Translations under genes and position numbers: made by a program
Notes under the pieces: generated by a model
Told to the model about the DNA's origin: nothing
The model's input: only the letters and a program-made list of their open reading frames with translations
Databases searched by the model: none
From: CAJUOR01 sp964596105
Lineage (GTDB): Bacteria > Bacillota_I > Bacilli_A > Erysipelotrichales > Coprobacillaceae
DNA: 36,249 nt
Reading direction: 5' to 3'
NCBI GenBank assembly: GCA_964596105.1
Contig: CAZQRT010000004.1
Location: 1-36,249, forward strand
Part shown: piece after piece, positions 1 through 7,317 of the stretch
Layout of the letters: each line of letters opens with the position of its first letter
How positions within the stretch are numbered: position 1 is the first letter of the stretch

Positions 1-58
1 TGTTCCCAAGCATCAGTAAAACCCCTGAATCTGATTTTTGGTTATGCAGTGTTTTCAG
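1..58 (-). CDS. hsdS: Type I restriction specificity subunit HsdS, 5' end only, out of frame
   Basis: Only the first residues are in the window. Read on the minus strand, positions 41 to 1 encode PKIRFRGFTDAWEQ, the conserved opening of many Firmicute HsdS proteins, which select the DNA target of type I enzymes. In that frame a TAA stop (44-42) lies directly before the proline codon and there is no ATG, GTG or TTG. A CTG codon (58-56) overlapping the hsdM stop begins LKTLHN in another frame; one extra base near 37-41 (an A5 tract or the CC beside it) would join the two into a normal start. So this is either a one-base assembly error, slippage, or a broken or silent hsdS. The family call is good; the state of the gene cannot be settled here. 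Confidence 0.5.
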   Translation of the reverse strand, partial: MKTLHNQKSDSGVLLMLGN

Positions 59-2424
59 TCGCTTTGAATCAGCTTCTTGAACTCGGCAAGTCCGCGCATA
101 TCAAACTCTTCACCGTCAAGCTCATCGATCATCGTTGCAAGTTCGGCTTCAGTTTCTCTTATTTCGGTCTCTACTTCCTCGAAGGTTGTCTCATATTTTT
201 TTGCGAGAGCGTCAATCTTGGAGATCAGTTCGTTTACAATTTCACCAGGCAGACTCATGAGACTTTCAATAAGCGGTTCAATCCATTTGTCTTTAAGCAA
301 GAGAGTTACCTGCTCATCGGAAAGGTTCTCAATCATTTCCTTTGTTTTTCCCTCAAGTAAAGCTGTCTCCTTTTTAATTTGCGCCTTTAATTCCTTTTCT
401 TCTGCTGTCAGGGCATTCACAGACTTTAGCTTTTCTTTGGTTTCAGATTCTACCGCATCCGATTTCATAGCCTTTTTGATTTCAGCGAAGACAAAAGCAT
501 CCTTCGTATCATTCACAAAGCTGCCTTCTTTTTCTTCCTCTGTCAGGGTGTCAAACAGTTCCTCATATTCAGAAGCTATTTCGGAAAGGCGAGTCTCTTT
601 TTTCTTTAAAGACTCCTGGTCCTCTTTGAGAAGTGTGCCTTGAATCAGGGCAAACGGGATCACATGGCCTGTCCAGCCTTCCTGCACTTCCTGATCTTTG
701 CCGCCTTTCTTTTTAACAACCATATTAGGGTCAACTTTTTTTGTTGCCGCAAAGCCTTCCGTTTGTACAATTTCCAGGTCGATAGCTATTTTTGCCCAGG
801 CATCGTCAAGAATTTGATACGCCATATATTTATCTACGAGTGGAACGTTGCTTAAACGGTCAAAGATTTCCGTCGCCAGCAAAGCCTCGGTTTGCGAAAT
901 GTTCAGCGTCTCCATTTTGTCAATCAGCTGATTGCTAAGGAAATCATAAAAACCGTCAAATGCTGATGAATATCTGCTTTCAAACGTTTTGACATCACGG
1001 TGACCTGCGATCGCACTTTTGATGTCATCTGTTTTCAGCTCACAGTATTTCGCGGAGTTACTCGCAAACAGGTCCTGCTTTAACATCGGGAACGCGCGCC
1101 AGTACTCATCCAGCTTATCTATCTCGCTTACCGGAATGCCGCCGAACATGGCAGCGTAAATATCCCATGATTCGGTTTCTTCGGAAGAATCGACATATCT
1201 CGGAATATTCAAATTGTAGTCGTTTTGTCTGATCTCGTCACGGCTGACAGCGCGGGAATAACGTTCCACCGTTTCCCGTTTCGTAACCGTGTCGACGATT
1301 TTCTTAATGTCACAGGCGCGCAGCATGTTGTTCTTTCCAACCTTGGCGAAACCTTTGGANNNNNNNNNNNNNNNNNNNNNNNNNNNNNNNNNNNNNNNNN
1401 NNNNNNNNNNNNNNNNNNNNNNNNNNNNNNNNNNNNNNNNNNNNNNNNNNNNNNNNNNNGGATCGTTTTCCTTGTCGGTCGGATTCCAGGCCTGGGAATA
1501 AGGGGGATTGGAAACAACCGCGTCCACATAAAGCGGTTCATAGGTGCCGACCGGATCATTGTCTTCAAAATACGGCCAGTCGTCCTCCAGGGTGTCGCCG
1601 TTACGGGTAACAATGTTGTCAGGCAGAATACCGCGCATGACCAGATTCATTCTCGTGAGGTTATAGGTGTTCTGCTTGAGTTCCTGGGCGTAGTATTTGA
1701 TATTGTTCTCATTGTCTATAAATTTGGCGACGCTTTTACCGATATTGATTAACAGTGAACCAGAACCGCTCGTCGGGTCATAGATTTTTATCTCCGTGCG
1801 GTCTTTGAGGTGATCAGCGACAAGCTCCGACATCAATAGAGACACTTCGTGCGGAGTATAAAACTCTCCGGCCTTTTTTCCGGCGTTAGCGGCGAAATTA
1901 CTGATCAGGTATTCGTATATGAAACCAAGCACATCATAGTCCTGCTTGCCGTCCATCGGGATGTCTTTAATCAGGTGGATGAGGTCGCTGATGGCTTTGG
2001 ACTGCGTTGCGGAACTGTCTCCCAGTTTGGACAGTCCGGTCTGCAAAGTGTCAAAAACGCCTTCAAATACTTTCTTGTGGGTGGCATTAATCAGACGGTT
2101 GAAAGCGGACAATGCGTCACGTACATCCTGGACGCTGAAATCACTGCCTTTGGCTAGCCAGGTTGAAAACAAATTATCGTAAGAGATAAAGTAACCGAGG
2201 TTCTTTTGAACGCTCTCCACCGTCTCACTGTCTTCCTCAGACAGTTCAGAAAGGTATTCGTCTGTCCAGTCGTTTTCTTTCAGATATTTGACTTCCTTCT
2301 CAGAGAGAAACTTGTAGAAGATGAAGCCTAAGATGTAATCCTTATATTCATTCGCTTCGATTTTGGAGCGCATTTTGTTTGCCGACTCCCAAATCTTTGA
2401 CGCTAACTGCTGCTTGTTCATCAT
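55..2424 (-). CDS. hsdM: Type I restriction-modification system methyltransferase subunit HsdM
   Basis: This is the N6-adenine methyltransferase subunit of a type I restriction-modification complex. The N-terminal helical HsdM domain covers about residues 3-150. The SAM-binding motif DPTSGSGSL is at 216-224 and the catalytic NPPY at 306-309. A 100-N gap follows residue 321 and hides the rest of the catalytic domain. After the gap the sequence resumes at SKGFAK, then runs into a long, charged, probably coiled-coil C-terminal extension, making the protein much longer (789 codons as assembled) than the usual 500-550. Two adjacent ATGs (2424 and 2421) follow a GGAGG site; the second has the better spacing. 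The gene is preceded by a GIY-YIG gene and followed by hsdS; hsdR is not in the window. Confidence 0.93.
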   Translation of the reverse strand: MMNKQQLASKIWESANKMRSKIEANEYKDYILGFIFYKFLSEKEVKYLKENDWTDEYLSELSEEDSETVESVQKNLGYFISYDNLFSTWLAKGSDFSVQDVRDALSAFNRLINATHKKVFEGVFDTLQTGLSKLGDSSATQSKAISDLIHLIKDIPMDGKQDYDVLGFIYEYLISNFAANAGKKAGEFYTPHEVSLLMSELVADHLKDRTEIKIYDPTSGSGSLLINIGKSVAKFIDNENNIKYYAQELKQNTYNLTRMNLVMRGILPDNIVTRNGDTLEDDWPYFEDNDPVGTYEPLYVDAVVSNPPYSQAWNPTDKENDXXXXXXXXXXXXXXXXXXXXXXXXXXXXXXXXXXSKGFAKVGKNNMLRACDIKKIVDTVTKRETVERYSRAVSRDEIRQNDYNLNIPRYVDSSEETESWDIYAAMFGGIPVSEIDKLDEYWRAFPMLKQDLFASNSAKYCELKTDDIKSAIAGHRDVKTFESRYSSAFDGFYDFLSNQLIDKMETLNISQTEALLATEIFDRLSNVPLVDKYMAYQILDDAWAKIAIDLEIVQTEGFAATKKVDPNMVVKKKGGKDQEVQEGWTGHVIPFALIQGTLLKEDQESLKKKETRLSEIASEYEELFDTLTEEEKEGSFVNDTKDAFVFAEIKKAMKSDAVESETKEKLKSVNALTAEEKELKAQIKKETALLEGKTKEMIENLSDEQVTLLLKDKWIEPLIESLMSLPGEIVNELISKIDALAKKYETTFEEVETEIRETEAELATMIDELDGEEFDMRGLAEFKKLIQSD
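1360..1459. other. Assembly gap of exactly 100 N inside hsdM
   Basis: One hundred consecutive N bases break hsdM between the codons for DKEND and SKGFAK. From memory of HsdM proteins the segment between these two motifs is close to 95-100 residues, so the true missing DNA is probably near 290 bp and the N run is a placeholder. The frame is kept because 100 and the expected length leave the same remainder modulo 3. Confidence 0.9.
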
Positions 2425-2458
2425 GATCCTCCGTTATATCAAAATTTGAAAAATCAGA

Positions 2459-3115
2459 TTAAAAACCGATTTCCTCTCTGATCTGATTTAATTCTTTGCC
2501 GTTATACTTGAAATACTGCGGACCGGCGCAATGACTTTTACCTCTGAGAAACGAGGCTAACGAGCTCAGGGAATACACTTTGCCCTCATATTCCACATGC
2601 TTTAAATCCGCGCAGACCCGAGCTTTGATATTTTCGTCCAGTATATAGGTGATTTCCGCTCCCGCGGGGATTTTCGCTTCCCTGAAATTAAAAGGTTTTG
2701 CCCTGTCGTGTCTGACTTCTATTTTATTTGCGGTTTCCTCGGCCATCGTATCTTCAGTTGTTTTCGCAACCAGTTCGAGATTATCCTCAAGACCATTGAT
2801 AGCGGCAATATTCCGCAATACAGAATAGGCATCTTCGGGAGAGATTGCATAGAATTCCCGGGTTCGAATATTACCGTCGATATCGTCTTTACTTCGCAAA
2901 GTTGGATTGAGAATATCAATTAAAGCGTGAAGAGACTTATCTCTCAGCCTTGACTGCACCTTGTATTTAGCGTAAATTCTAAAACCGAACGGTGTGCATT
3001 CAGTTCGGTTTAATGCTTTTACGCGCTCCTCCACATTATTCGCGTACCCGATTTTTACATAAGGCGGAAATGACGGGTTCGTTAAGATATAAATATACCC
3101 TTCGAATTCACTCAT
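2459..3115 (-). CDS. GIY-YIG (T5orf172-type) protein with C-terminal RAMA/DUF4357-like domain
   Basis: The 218-residue protein opens with YIYILTNPSF and VKIGYANNVEERVKALN, the pattern of the T5orf172 branch of GIY-YIG nucleases (about residues 6-90). A linker follows, then a C-terminal stretch (about 145-215) with an AEITYILDENIKARV strand and the YSLSSLASFLRG helix, resembling the RAMA/DUF4357 domain found with restriction-modification enzymes. The ATG at 3115 is preceded by AAAGGAG. It lies 34 bp upstream of hsdM and shares its promoter at 3219-3247, so I infer an accessory role in the type I system, perhaps DNA recognition or nicking. The GIY-YIG call is firm; the C-terminal call is moderate and the function unproven. 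Confidence 0.78.
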   Translation of the reverse strand: MSEFEGYIYILTNPSFPPYVKIGYANNVEERVKALNRTECTPFGFRIYAKYKVQSRLRDKSLHALIDILNPTLRSKDDIDGNIRTREFYAISPEDAYSVLRNIAAINGLEDNLELVAKTTEDTMAEETANKIEVRHDRAKPFNFREAKIPAGAEITYILDENIKARVCADLKHVEYEGKVYSLSSLASFLRGKSHCAGPQYFKYNGKELNQIREEIGF

Positions 3116-3210
3116 CTGCTGTCACTCCTTTGTCAAAAACTACGGCAGAAAAGCTGATCCTTTTTTCATTTCACATGATCGATTCAATCCGCTTTTTATG
3201 CCGCGTGCAA

Positions 3211-3234
3211 GTACTTTTTTTATAACATAAAAAG
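3211..3234. repeat. 24-bp direct repeat, copy 1 (promoter block)
   Basis: The 24 bases starting GTACTTTTTTTATAAC are identical to 4863-4886. Weaker similarity extends on both sides (a CGC-TTTTATGC-like stretch before, a CAATAT after). Both copies hold the -10 element of a minus-strand promoter. Confidence 0.85.
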
Positions 3235-3247
3235 GGCTATATTGCAA
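3219..3247 (-). promoter_or_regulatory. Promoter of the GIY-YIG-hsdM-hsdS unit
   Basis: On the minus strand TTGCAA (3247-3242), a 17-bp spacer and TATAAA (3224-3219) form a near-consensus sigma-A promoter about 100 bp before the GIY-YIG gene. The -10 and spacer lie in a 24-bp block identical to that at 4863-4886. A CTTTTTAT-GTT-ATAAAAA inverted repeat spans the -10, and a TGTTATAACA palindrome lies just upstream at 3261-3270. Confidence 0.7.
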
Positions 3248-3352
3248 TATCTCCACGATGTGTTATAACAATTGAAATATATAACAATCATAACCTGATC
3301 CGGGATAAAAACAGCAGGTACTGCTAAAAAGAGGGGAAGGGGAGTCCGGTAT

Positions 3353-3385
3353 AAAAAAGCCCTCTCAGTGGCTGGGAGGTTTTTT
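3353..3385 (-). terminator. Intrinsic terminator after the kinase gene
   Basis: The hairpin CCTCTCAG-TGG-CTGGGAGG (3361-3379, one wobble or mismatch) is flanked by an A run and a T run, so it can end transcription in either direction. It lies 15 bp beyond the minus-strand stop codon of the kinase gene. Confidence 0.75.
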
Positions 3386-3399
3386 GTACGTGCTGAAAT

Positions 3400-3879
3400 T
3401 TAAAACTGAACTCTTACATCTATTTCATCGGCAGCGGGCGGCTCAAAGCAGCGCTCAAATTTTTCCATGAGATTACAATCAATGATGTACGCCTGTGTTT
3501 CACCAGTCTGCACCTTTTGATTCCGGAGGATAATACGCTCTTGCCACGTCTTATCATCGATATCAATATAGTGAAAGGCACATGGAATGTTTCGCTGTTG
3601 ATAGAAGCTTTTTGCCCGGGTTCTTTCCTGCCTTGTCCAGAAACCCCAATCGAGAATGACATCGCTTCCGCCGGCGATGATTTCCAGGGACTTGGCAAAC
3701 AGATATTTCTTAATTTTCTGAGTATATTCATCGTGTCTGTCTCCGGCATAAAGCCCGAACACTTCCAGCATGATTTCATCCACAGAAAGCAAAACCGCTC
3801 TGTTTTCTTTTCGCAGGTGTTTCGCGTAGGTGCTTTTTCCGCAGCATACTTTCCCGCCGATCAAAATTACTTTTGCCAT
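3400..3879 (-). CDS. P-loop kinase-like ATP-binding protein (AAA_33 type)
   Basis: This 159-residue protein starts with a beta strand and the Walker A motif GGKVCCGKST (residues 8-17), continues with LLSVDEIML and VILDWGFWTRQERTRA, and has the size of small nucleotide or metabolite kinases related to zeta toxins and chloramphenicol phosphotransferase. Such proteins transfer phosphate from ATP to a small molecule; the substrate cannot be read from the sequence. The ATG lies inside the end of the nucleotidyltransferase gene (13-bp overlap), so the two are almost certainly co-translated. A terminator follows directly. No transmembrane segment is seen. The fold call is confident, the substrate unknown. 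Confidence 0.8.
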   Translation of the reverse strand: MAKVILIGGKVCCGKSTYAKHLRKENRAVLLSVDEIMLEVFGLYAGDRHDEYTQKIKKYLFAKSLEIIAGGSDVILDWGFWTRQERTRAKSFYQQRNIPCAFHYIDIDDKTWQERIILRNQKVQTGETQAYIIDCNLMEKFERCFEPPAADEIDVRVQF

Positions 3880-4184
3880 TGATTTGCCACCAGCAGCCTC
3901 TCTTTCATAATTGTGTTGTAAAAATCGCTTGCCGTGCCCAGCTCGTGAATCTCAAACACATCTACTTCTTTATCTAAAACCTCACACAATTCCTCACCAA
4001 GGGCAAAAATCCTGGTGAGTTTAAAATCGTCTCCGCCGTAAACAAGAAAGTCCATGTCGCTGTCATCTTTTGCCTCACCTCTTGCGTAAGAACCAAAAAG
4101 ATAAATTTCTTGCACATGGTACTTTTCCACAACAGGTTTTACTAAGCTCACTATATTGTCAAATGTATACACTTGACCGCTCAT
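3867..4184 (-). CDS. Minimal nucleotidyltransferase (MNT family)
   Basis: The motif FGSYARGEA followed by SDMDFLV is the signature of the DNA polymerase beta-like minimal nucleotidyltransferases, with the two metal-binding aspartates in SDxD. These enzymes transfer a nucleotide to protein or small-molecule targets and often act as antitoxin of a HEPN toxin. No HEPN gene is adjacent; the overlapping partner is a P-loop kinase. I chose the ATG at 4184 (MSGQVYTF) because a GGAG site sits 11 bases before it; a GTG at 4193 would add three residues but lies too close to that site. The protein is 105 residues, typical for the family. Confidence 0.8.
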   Translation of the reverse strand: MSGQVYTFDNIVSLVKPVVEKYHVQEIYLFGSYARGEAKDDSDMDFLVYGGDDFKLTRIFALGEELCEVLDKEVDVFEIHELGTASDFYNTIMKERLLVANQWQK

Positions 4185-4219
4185 ATTTTTCACTTCTCCA
4201 GATTTTTTAACACAATAAC

Positions 4220-4747
4220 TTAGTTTCCTTCAACCAGCCGCGCTTTATGCAAGTACTCCTTCCGCATTAGTTCCAGCTGGACGATTCCGTCAACGATACC
4301 CGTTTGCCGAAAACCGAACGCTTTGTGAAGGTGATAAGCAGCCTCGCGGGTTATCTCAAAATCGTTGTGCAAAAGGGAAATGTCATCCACTATAAACGCC
4401 CGCTCTAATAGCAGATTCAGCCCTTGTCTGCCGTAGCCTTTTCCTCTCTCCGGAGCGTAAACTACGATCCCCATATCCCACCAGTTTTGCTTCGGGTTAT
4501 AGTGGTAATTGACATCTCCCACAAAAGCACCGTCACTTTTTTTCTGCAGGAAAGCGTAGAACCGCTCGGGCTCTTTTCCAATCCAAAGCTCCTGGATATC
4601 CCGCCACTCCGATTCCGGGTCAGGAATACAGCCGTCGGGAGGAAACCACGGCGCGTTATAAGCCATCGTATCCGGGTCAGTCATCATTTTCACATAAAAC
4701 CAGCCATCCTTTGGCAGAGGAATATACAGCTGTAAATCGTTTGTCAT
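4220..4747 (-). CDS. GNAT family N-acetyltransferase (RimJ/RimL-like)
   Basis: The 175-residue protein carries the acetyl-CoA-binding motif RGKGYGRQG (101-109) after the strand MGIVVYAPE, and the C-terminal AAYHLHKAFGFRQTG typical of GNAT enzymes that acetylate protein N termini or small molecules. The open frame extends 78 codons further upstream, but that part contains the promoter (4871-4899) and has no ribosome site, while ATG 4747 follows AAAGGAGAGG at good spacing. It is the first gene of a unit continuing into the nucleotidyltransferase and kinase. The acceptor is unknown; resistance to a small molecule is possible but not shown. Confidence 0.82.
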   Translation of the reverse strand: MTNDLQLYIPLPKDGWFYVKMMTDPDTMAYNAPWFPPDGCIPDPESEWRDIQELWIGKEPERFYAFLQKKSDGAFVGDVNYHYNPKQNWWDMGIVVYAPERGKGYGRQGLNLLLERAFIVDDISLLHNDFEITREAAYHLHKAFGFRQTGIVDGIVQLELMRKEYLHKARLVEGN

Positions 4748-4862
4748 CTCTTTTTCCTCTCCTTTAAAAATCACCGGTTTATCATTAAAACTTAACCCTT
4801 TCAAAGCGATACATTTCAATTTCACAAAGTCGTGTTTAAATCGCCTTTTATGCTGAGGGTAT

Positions 4863-4886
4863 GTACTTTTTTTATAACATAAAAAG
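4863..4886. repeat. 24-bp direct repeat, copy 2 (promoter block)
   Basis: Identical over 24 bases to 3211-3234, with the same orientation and the same position relative to a minus-strand -10 element. Confidence 0.85.
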
Positions 4887-4899
4887 AACAGTACGGCAA
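4871..4899 (-). promoter_or_regulatory. Promoter of the GNAT-nucleotidyltransferase-kinase unit
   Basis: On the minus strand TTGCCG (4899-4894), 17 bp and TATAAA (4876-4871) form a sigma-A promoter. The predicted leader before ATG 4747 is about 115 nt. It shares its core with the hsdM-unit promoter. Confidence 0.65.
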
Positions 4900-5053
4900 T
4901 ATTTCCGGGCATAGATACTGGCAAACATTTCCTCACAAAAAGTATCAACCTGAATGAAATATCATGTGTTGAGTTTACCATTCTGTTTTTTCAAGGTAAT
5001 TTCTTGTTTTTTTTACGGGCTTATAATATACATAGATATATGAGGTGGTCATT

Positions 5054-6739
5054 ATGTTTGTTGAAGTATATCGCAGTAATAACGGCAAACAATATCTGCG
5101 ACTTGTCGAGTCTGTTCGCGCCACAAATAAAGACGGTAAAAAAGTGGTGAAGAAAAAGGTGATTCTCAGCATCGGGGCCCTTGAAAAATTCGACGACGGC
5201 AAGCCTGACTACGTCAAGCGGTTGAAAGAATCCTTTAATGCGGGAAAGCCACTAATCCCTGCTCTGGAACCGTACTGCCATCCTTCTCCCGAGGTCTACC
5301 ATTTTACCATCACTAAGGACAATATAGAGTCTTTCGGGCATTCCTGGGTTTTCTCTCAAGTCCTTCTGGAACGCATTCTGGAAGAACTTGGCCTCACCGC
5401 TTTTGTCAAATCCTGTCAGGACGACACACCGCTTCCATATGATATTTACAGCTATTTTAAACTTCTCACCTTTGGCACGCTTTTAAGCTCTGCCATACCG
5501 CATTACCCGGATGCCTATGAGCGACTCATTCAAGACTTCAATACGGATCATGTCTATGACACCCTGGATTTTATTTATCTTCATCAGGATCAAATCATAC
5601 AAAAGATCAGCACCAGCCTTTCTCAAAAAACCGGCCGCTCTAAAAAGAACTTGTACTATAGTATCTTGAAGAGTGCGAAGGATGAATGGAAACTCCCTGA
5701 CGACAAGACGATTATGTTCATGCATGAGTGCGGGCTGCCCGTCGCTGTCAAATCTTTTTCAGGCTATACCCCCGGCCATCTGACCTTGTTCTCTAATCTG
5801 GAAAACAGCGGCGAAGAGCCGCGTTTTATCCTGACTGCGGAGCGCAGTCCCGCGAACTTTTCGCAGGTAAAAGATGCCGGACACGGCTACATCGTTTCCA
5901 AACCTCTTTTCGACAGTACGAAAGAGGAGCGGGAATGGATCTATTGTGACGATGATTATATTTTTGTAAGTGACGACTATAAATACAAATCCCGGATCAT
6001 AAGGAAAACGGTAAAGGATAAGAAAGGCAGCACCCGAACCAGCGCTGAGCAGATGGTTGTCTTTTGGAGCGCGAAAAGGCAAAAACACGGGGAAGGCGTA
6101 AACAGAAAACTCCTGGATTTTCTAGAGGAACTGACCGGTCACCCGGAAAGTGTCCATATCACATCCGCCCGGTTGCAAAGCTTAAAGAAGTTTCTCAAAA
6201 AAGAATATGCCCGGGAAAGATTCAGCGAGATCCCTGAACTCTCAAAGATTCTGGAAATGATCGATTTTGACAAAGTTCAAGAGTACAGGAAGAGCCTGGG
6301 CTACTTTCAGATTGTCACATCTGAACTGACCATGGATGCCCAAGATGTCATCGCCAAATACCAGGAGATGCCACGCATGAAAGACCAGTTTCTGGAAATG
6401 ACAAAAGATCCGGCGCTCTTAACGAGAACCATGGAACAAGAGACGGCATACATGCTGGTATGCCTGATCGCCTTACTGATGACGCGGATCATTCAGCAGC
6501 GCATCATCGCATCCGGGAAAACGCCGGACAAAAATAACGTCCTCAACGCGACCCGGATAGGAAAAGCTCTTTTGAAATGGAAAATTGGTTCTCTGACCGA
6601 TGGTCTGTACAGGTTTATGGTTATGGATGATCCCGATCTGAAGCTGATTCTCGAAGCCTTTGACATCAAGATTCCGGTGAAACTGTTCCGGGCGGAGGAA
6701 TTGAGACAAATCAAGACAGACATCAAAGTTTTCATGTAA
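5054..6739 (+). CDS. IS1634-like transposase, apparently catalytically degenerate
   Basis: The 561-residue product begins MFVEVYRSNNGKQYLRLVES, a start I recognise from IS1634/IS4-like transposases, with ATG 5054 after GAGGTGG. The general order is kept: N-terminal domain, GLPVAVKSFSGYTPGHLTL, a FILTAERSP strand, YFQIVTSELTMDAQDVI and a C-terminal helical AYMLVCLIALLMTRII. The residues expected to be catalytic look replaced: the first aspartate (YYDVT in active relatives) reads YYSIL, the second (ADRG) reads AERS, and the final glutamate region reads RMKDQF. About 15-20 residues seem missing before GLPV. No terminal inverted repeats were found. The frame is intact, so this may be a recently inactivated or a domesticated protein. 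Confidence 0.72.
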   Translation: MFVEVYRSNNGKQYLRLVESVRATNKDGKKVVKKKVILSIGALEKFDDGKPDYVKRLKESFNAGKPLIPALEPYCHPSPEVYHFTITKDNIESFGHSWVFSQVLLERILEELGLTAFVKSCQDDTPLPYDIYSYFKLLTFGTLLSSAIPHYPDAYERLIQDFNTDHVYDTLDFIYLHQDQIIQKISTSLSQKTGRSKKNLYYSILKSAKDEWKLPDDKTIMFMHECGLPVAVKSFSGYTPGHLTLFSNLENSGEEPRFILTAERSPANFSQVKDAGHGYIVSKPLFDSTKEEREWIYCDDDYIFVSDDYKYKSRIIRKTVKDKKGSTRTSAEQMVVFWSAKRQKHGEGVNRKLLDFLEELTGHPESVHITSARLQSLKKFLKKEYARERFSEIPELSKILEMIDFDKVQEYRKSLGYFQIVTSELTMDAQDVIAKYQEMPRMKDQFLEMTKDPALLTRTMEQETAYMLVCLIALLMTRIIQQRIIASGKTPDKNNVLNATRIGKALLKWKIGSLTDGLYRFMVMDDPDLKLILEAFDIKIPVKLFRAEELRQIKTDIKVFM

Positions 6740-6764
6740 AGCGCAGGCTTTAGAATCATTTTTT
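6737..6764 (+). terminator. Weak terminator after the transposase-like gene
   Basis: A perfect 6-bp stem TAAAGC-GCAG-GCTTTA overlaps the stop codon and is followed after six bases by a run of six T. It is short, so its strength is doubtful. Confidence 0.35.
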
Positions 6765-6819
6765 ATCCGGCACTTTGGGGTTCCCAGTTGTATTAGCAGT
6801 GAGAGGAGGGCGAGGCGAG

Positions 6820-7317
6820 ATGGCAAAACCGCTGCGTCGTACGGACCGGGAGATTTCGGAAATCTATGCCCGCCACAGTAAAACCGTTTACCGCGTCTGC
6901 TACGCTTACATGAAAAATCCCGCTGATACCGAGGATGCTGTCCAGAACACTTTTTTCCAGCTCATCAAAAAAGGCCCGGCCTTCGCAAGCGAACAGCACG
7001 AAAAAGCGTGGCTCATCAGAACCGCCACAAACATCTGCAAGAACGCTCTCAGGCACTGGTGGCGAAAACATGCCGACATCGAAGATTTTCATAACCTCCC
7101 GGGTTCAGAAAAAATCACGGATGATATTTTCCAGGCGGTTATGGAACTCCCCGAAAAATATAAAACGGCGGTTTATCTTTATTACTACGAAGGGTATACG
7201 AGTGTGGAAATATCCGAAATCCTGAAAAAGCCGTCATCGACCATCCGCAATCACCTGCATGAAGCCCGCGCCATCCTCAAAGAAAGGTTAGGTGATGATT
7301 TCGATGAAGAACAGTAA
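6820..7317 (+). CDS. ECF-type RNA polymerase sigma factor
   Basis: The 165-residue protein has sigma region 2 (about 12-75: AYMKNPADTEDAVQNTFFQLI and KAWLIRTATNICKN) and region 4 (about 105-158: MELPEKYKTAVYLYYYEGYTS and SSTIRNHLHEARAILKE), the layout of extracytoplasmic-function sigma factors. Translation probably starts at ATG 6820 after GAGG; a longer frame from 6775 lacks a good ribosome site. It overlaps the next gene, which encodes a one-pass membrane protein, the usual arrangement of a sigma factor and its anti-sigma regulator. No clear self-regulated promoter could be recognised upstream. Confidence 0.9.
   Translation: MAKPLRRTDREISEIYARHSKTVYRVCYAYMKNPADTEDAVQNTFFQLIKKGPAFASEQHEKAWLIRTATNICKNALRHWWRKHADIEDFHNLPGSEKITDDIFQAVMELPEKYKTAVYLYYYEGYTSVEISEILKKPSSTIRNHLHEARAILKERLGDDFDEEQ

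Noticed and set aside
3311..3325. AGCAG-GTA-CTGCT hairpin as a terminator
   Set aside because: The stem is only 5 bp and a better terminator at 3353-3385 precedes it in the minus direction.
4748..4981. N-terminal 78-codon extension of the GNAT gene
   Set aside because: It covers the promoter and 24-bp repeat, lacks a ribosome site, and the shorter ATG has a strong one.
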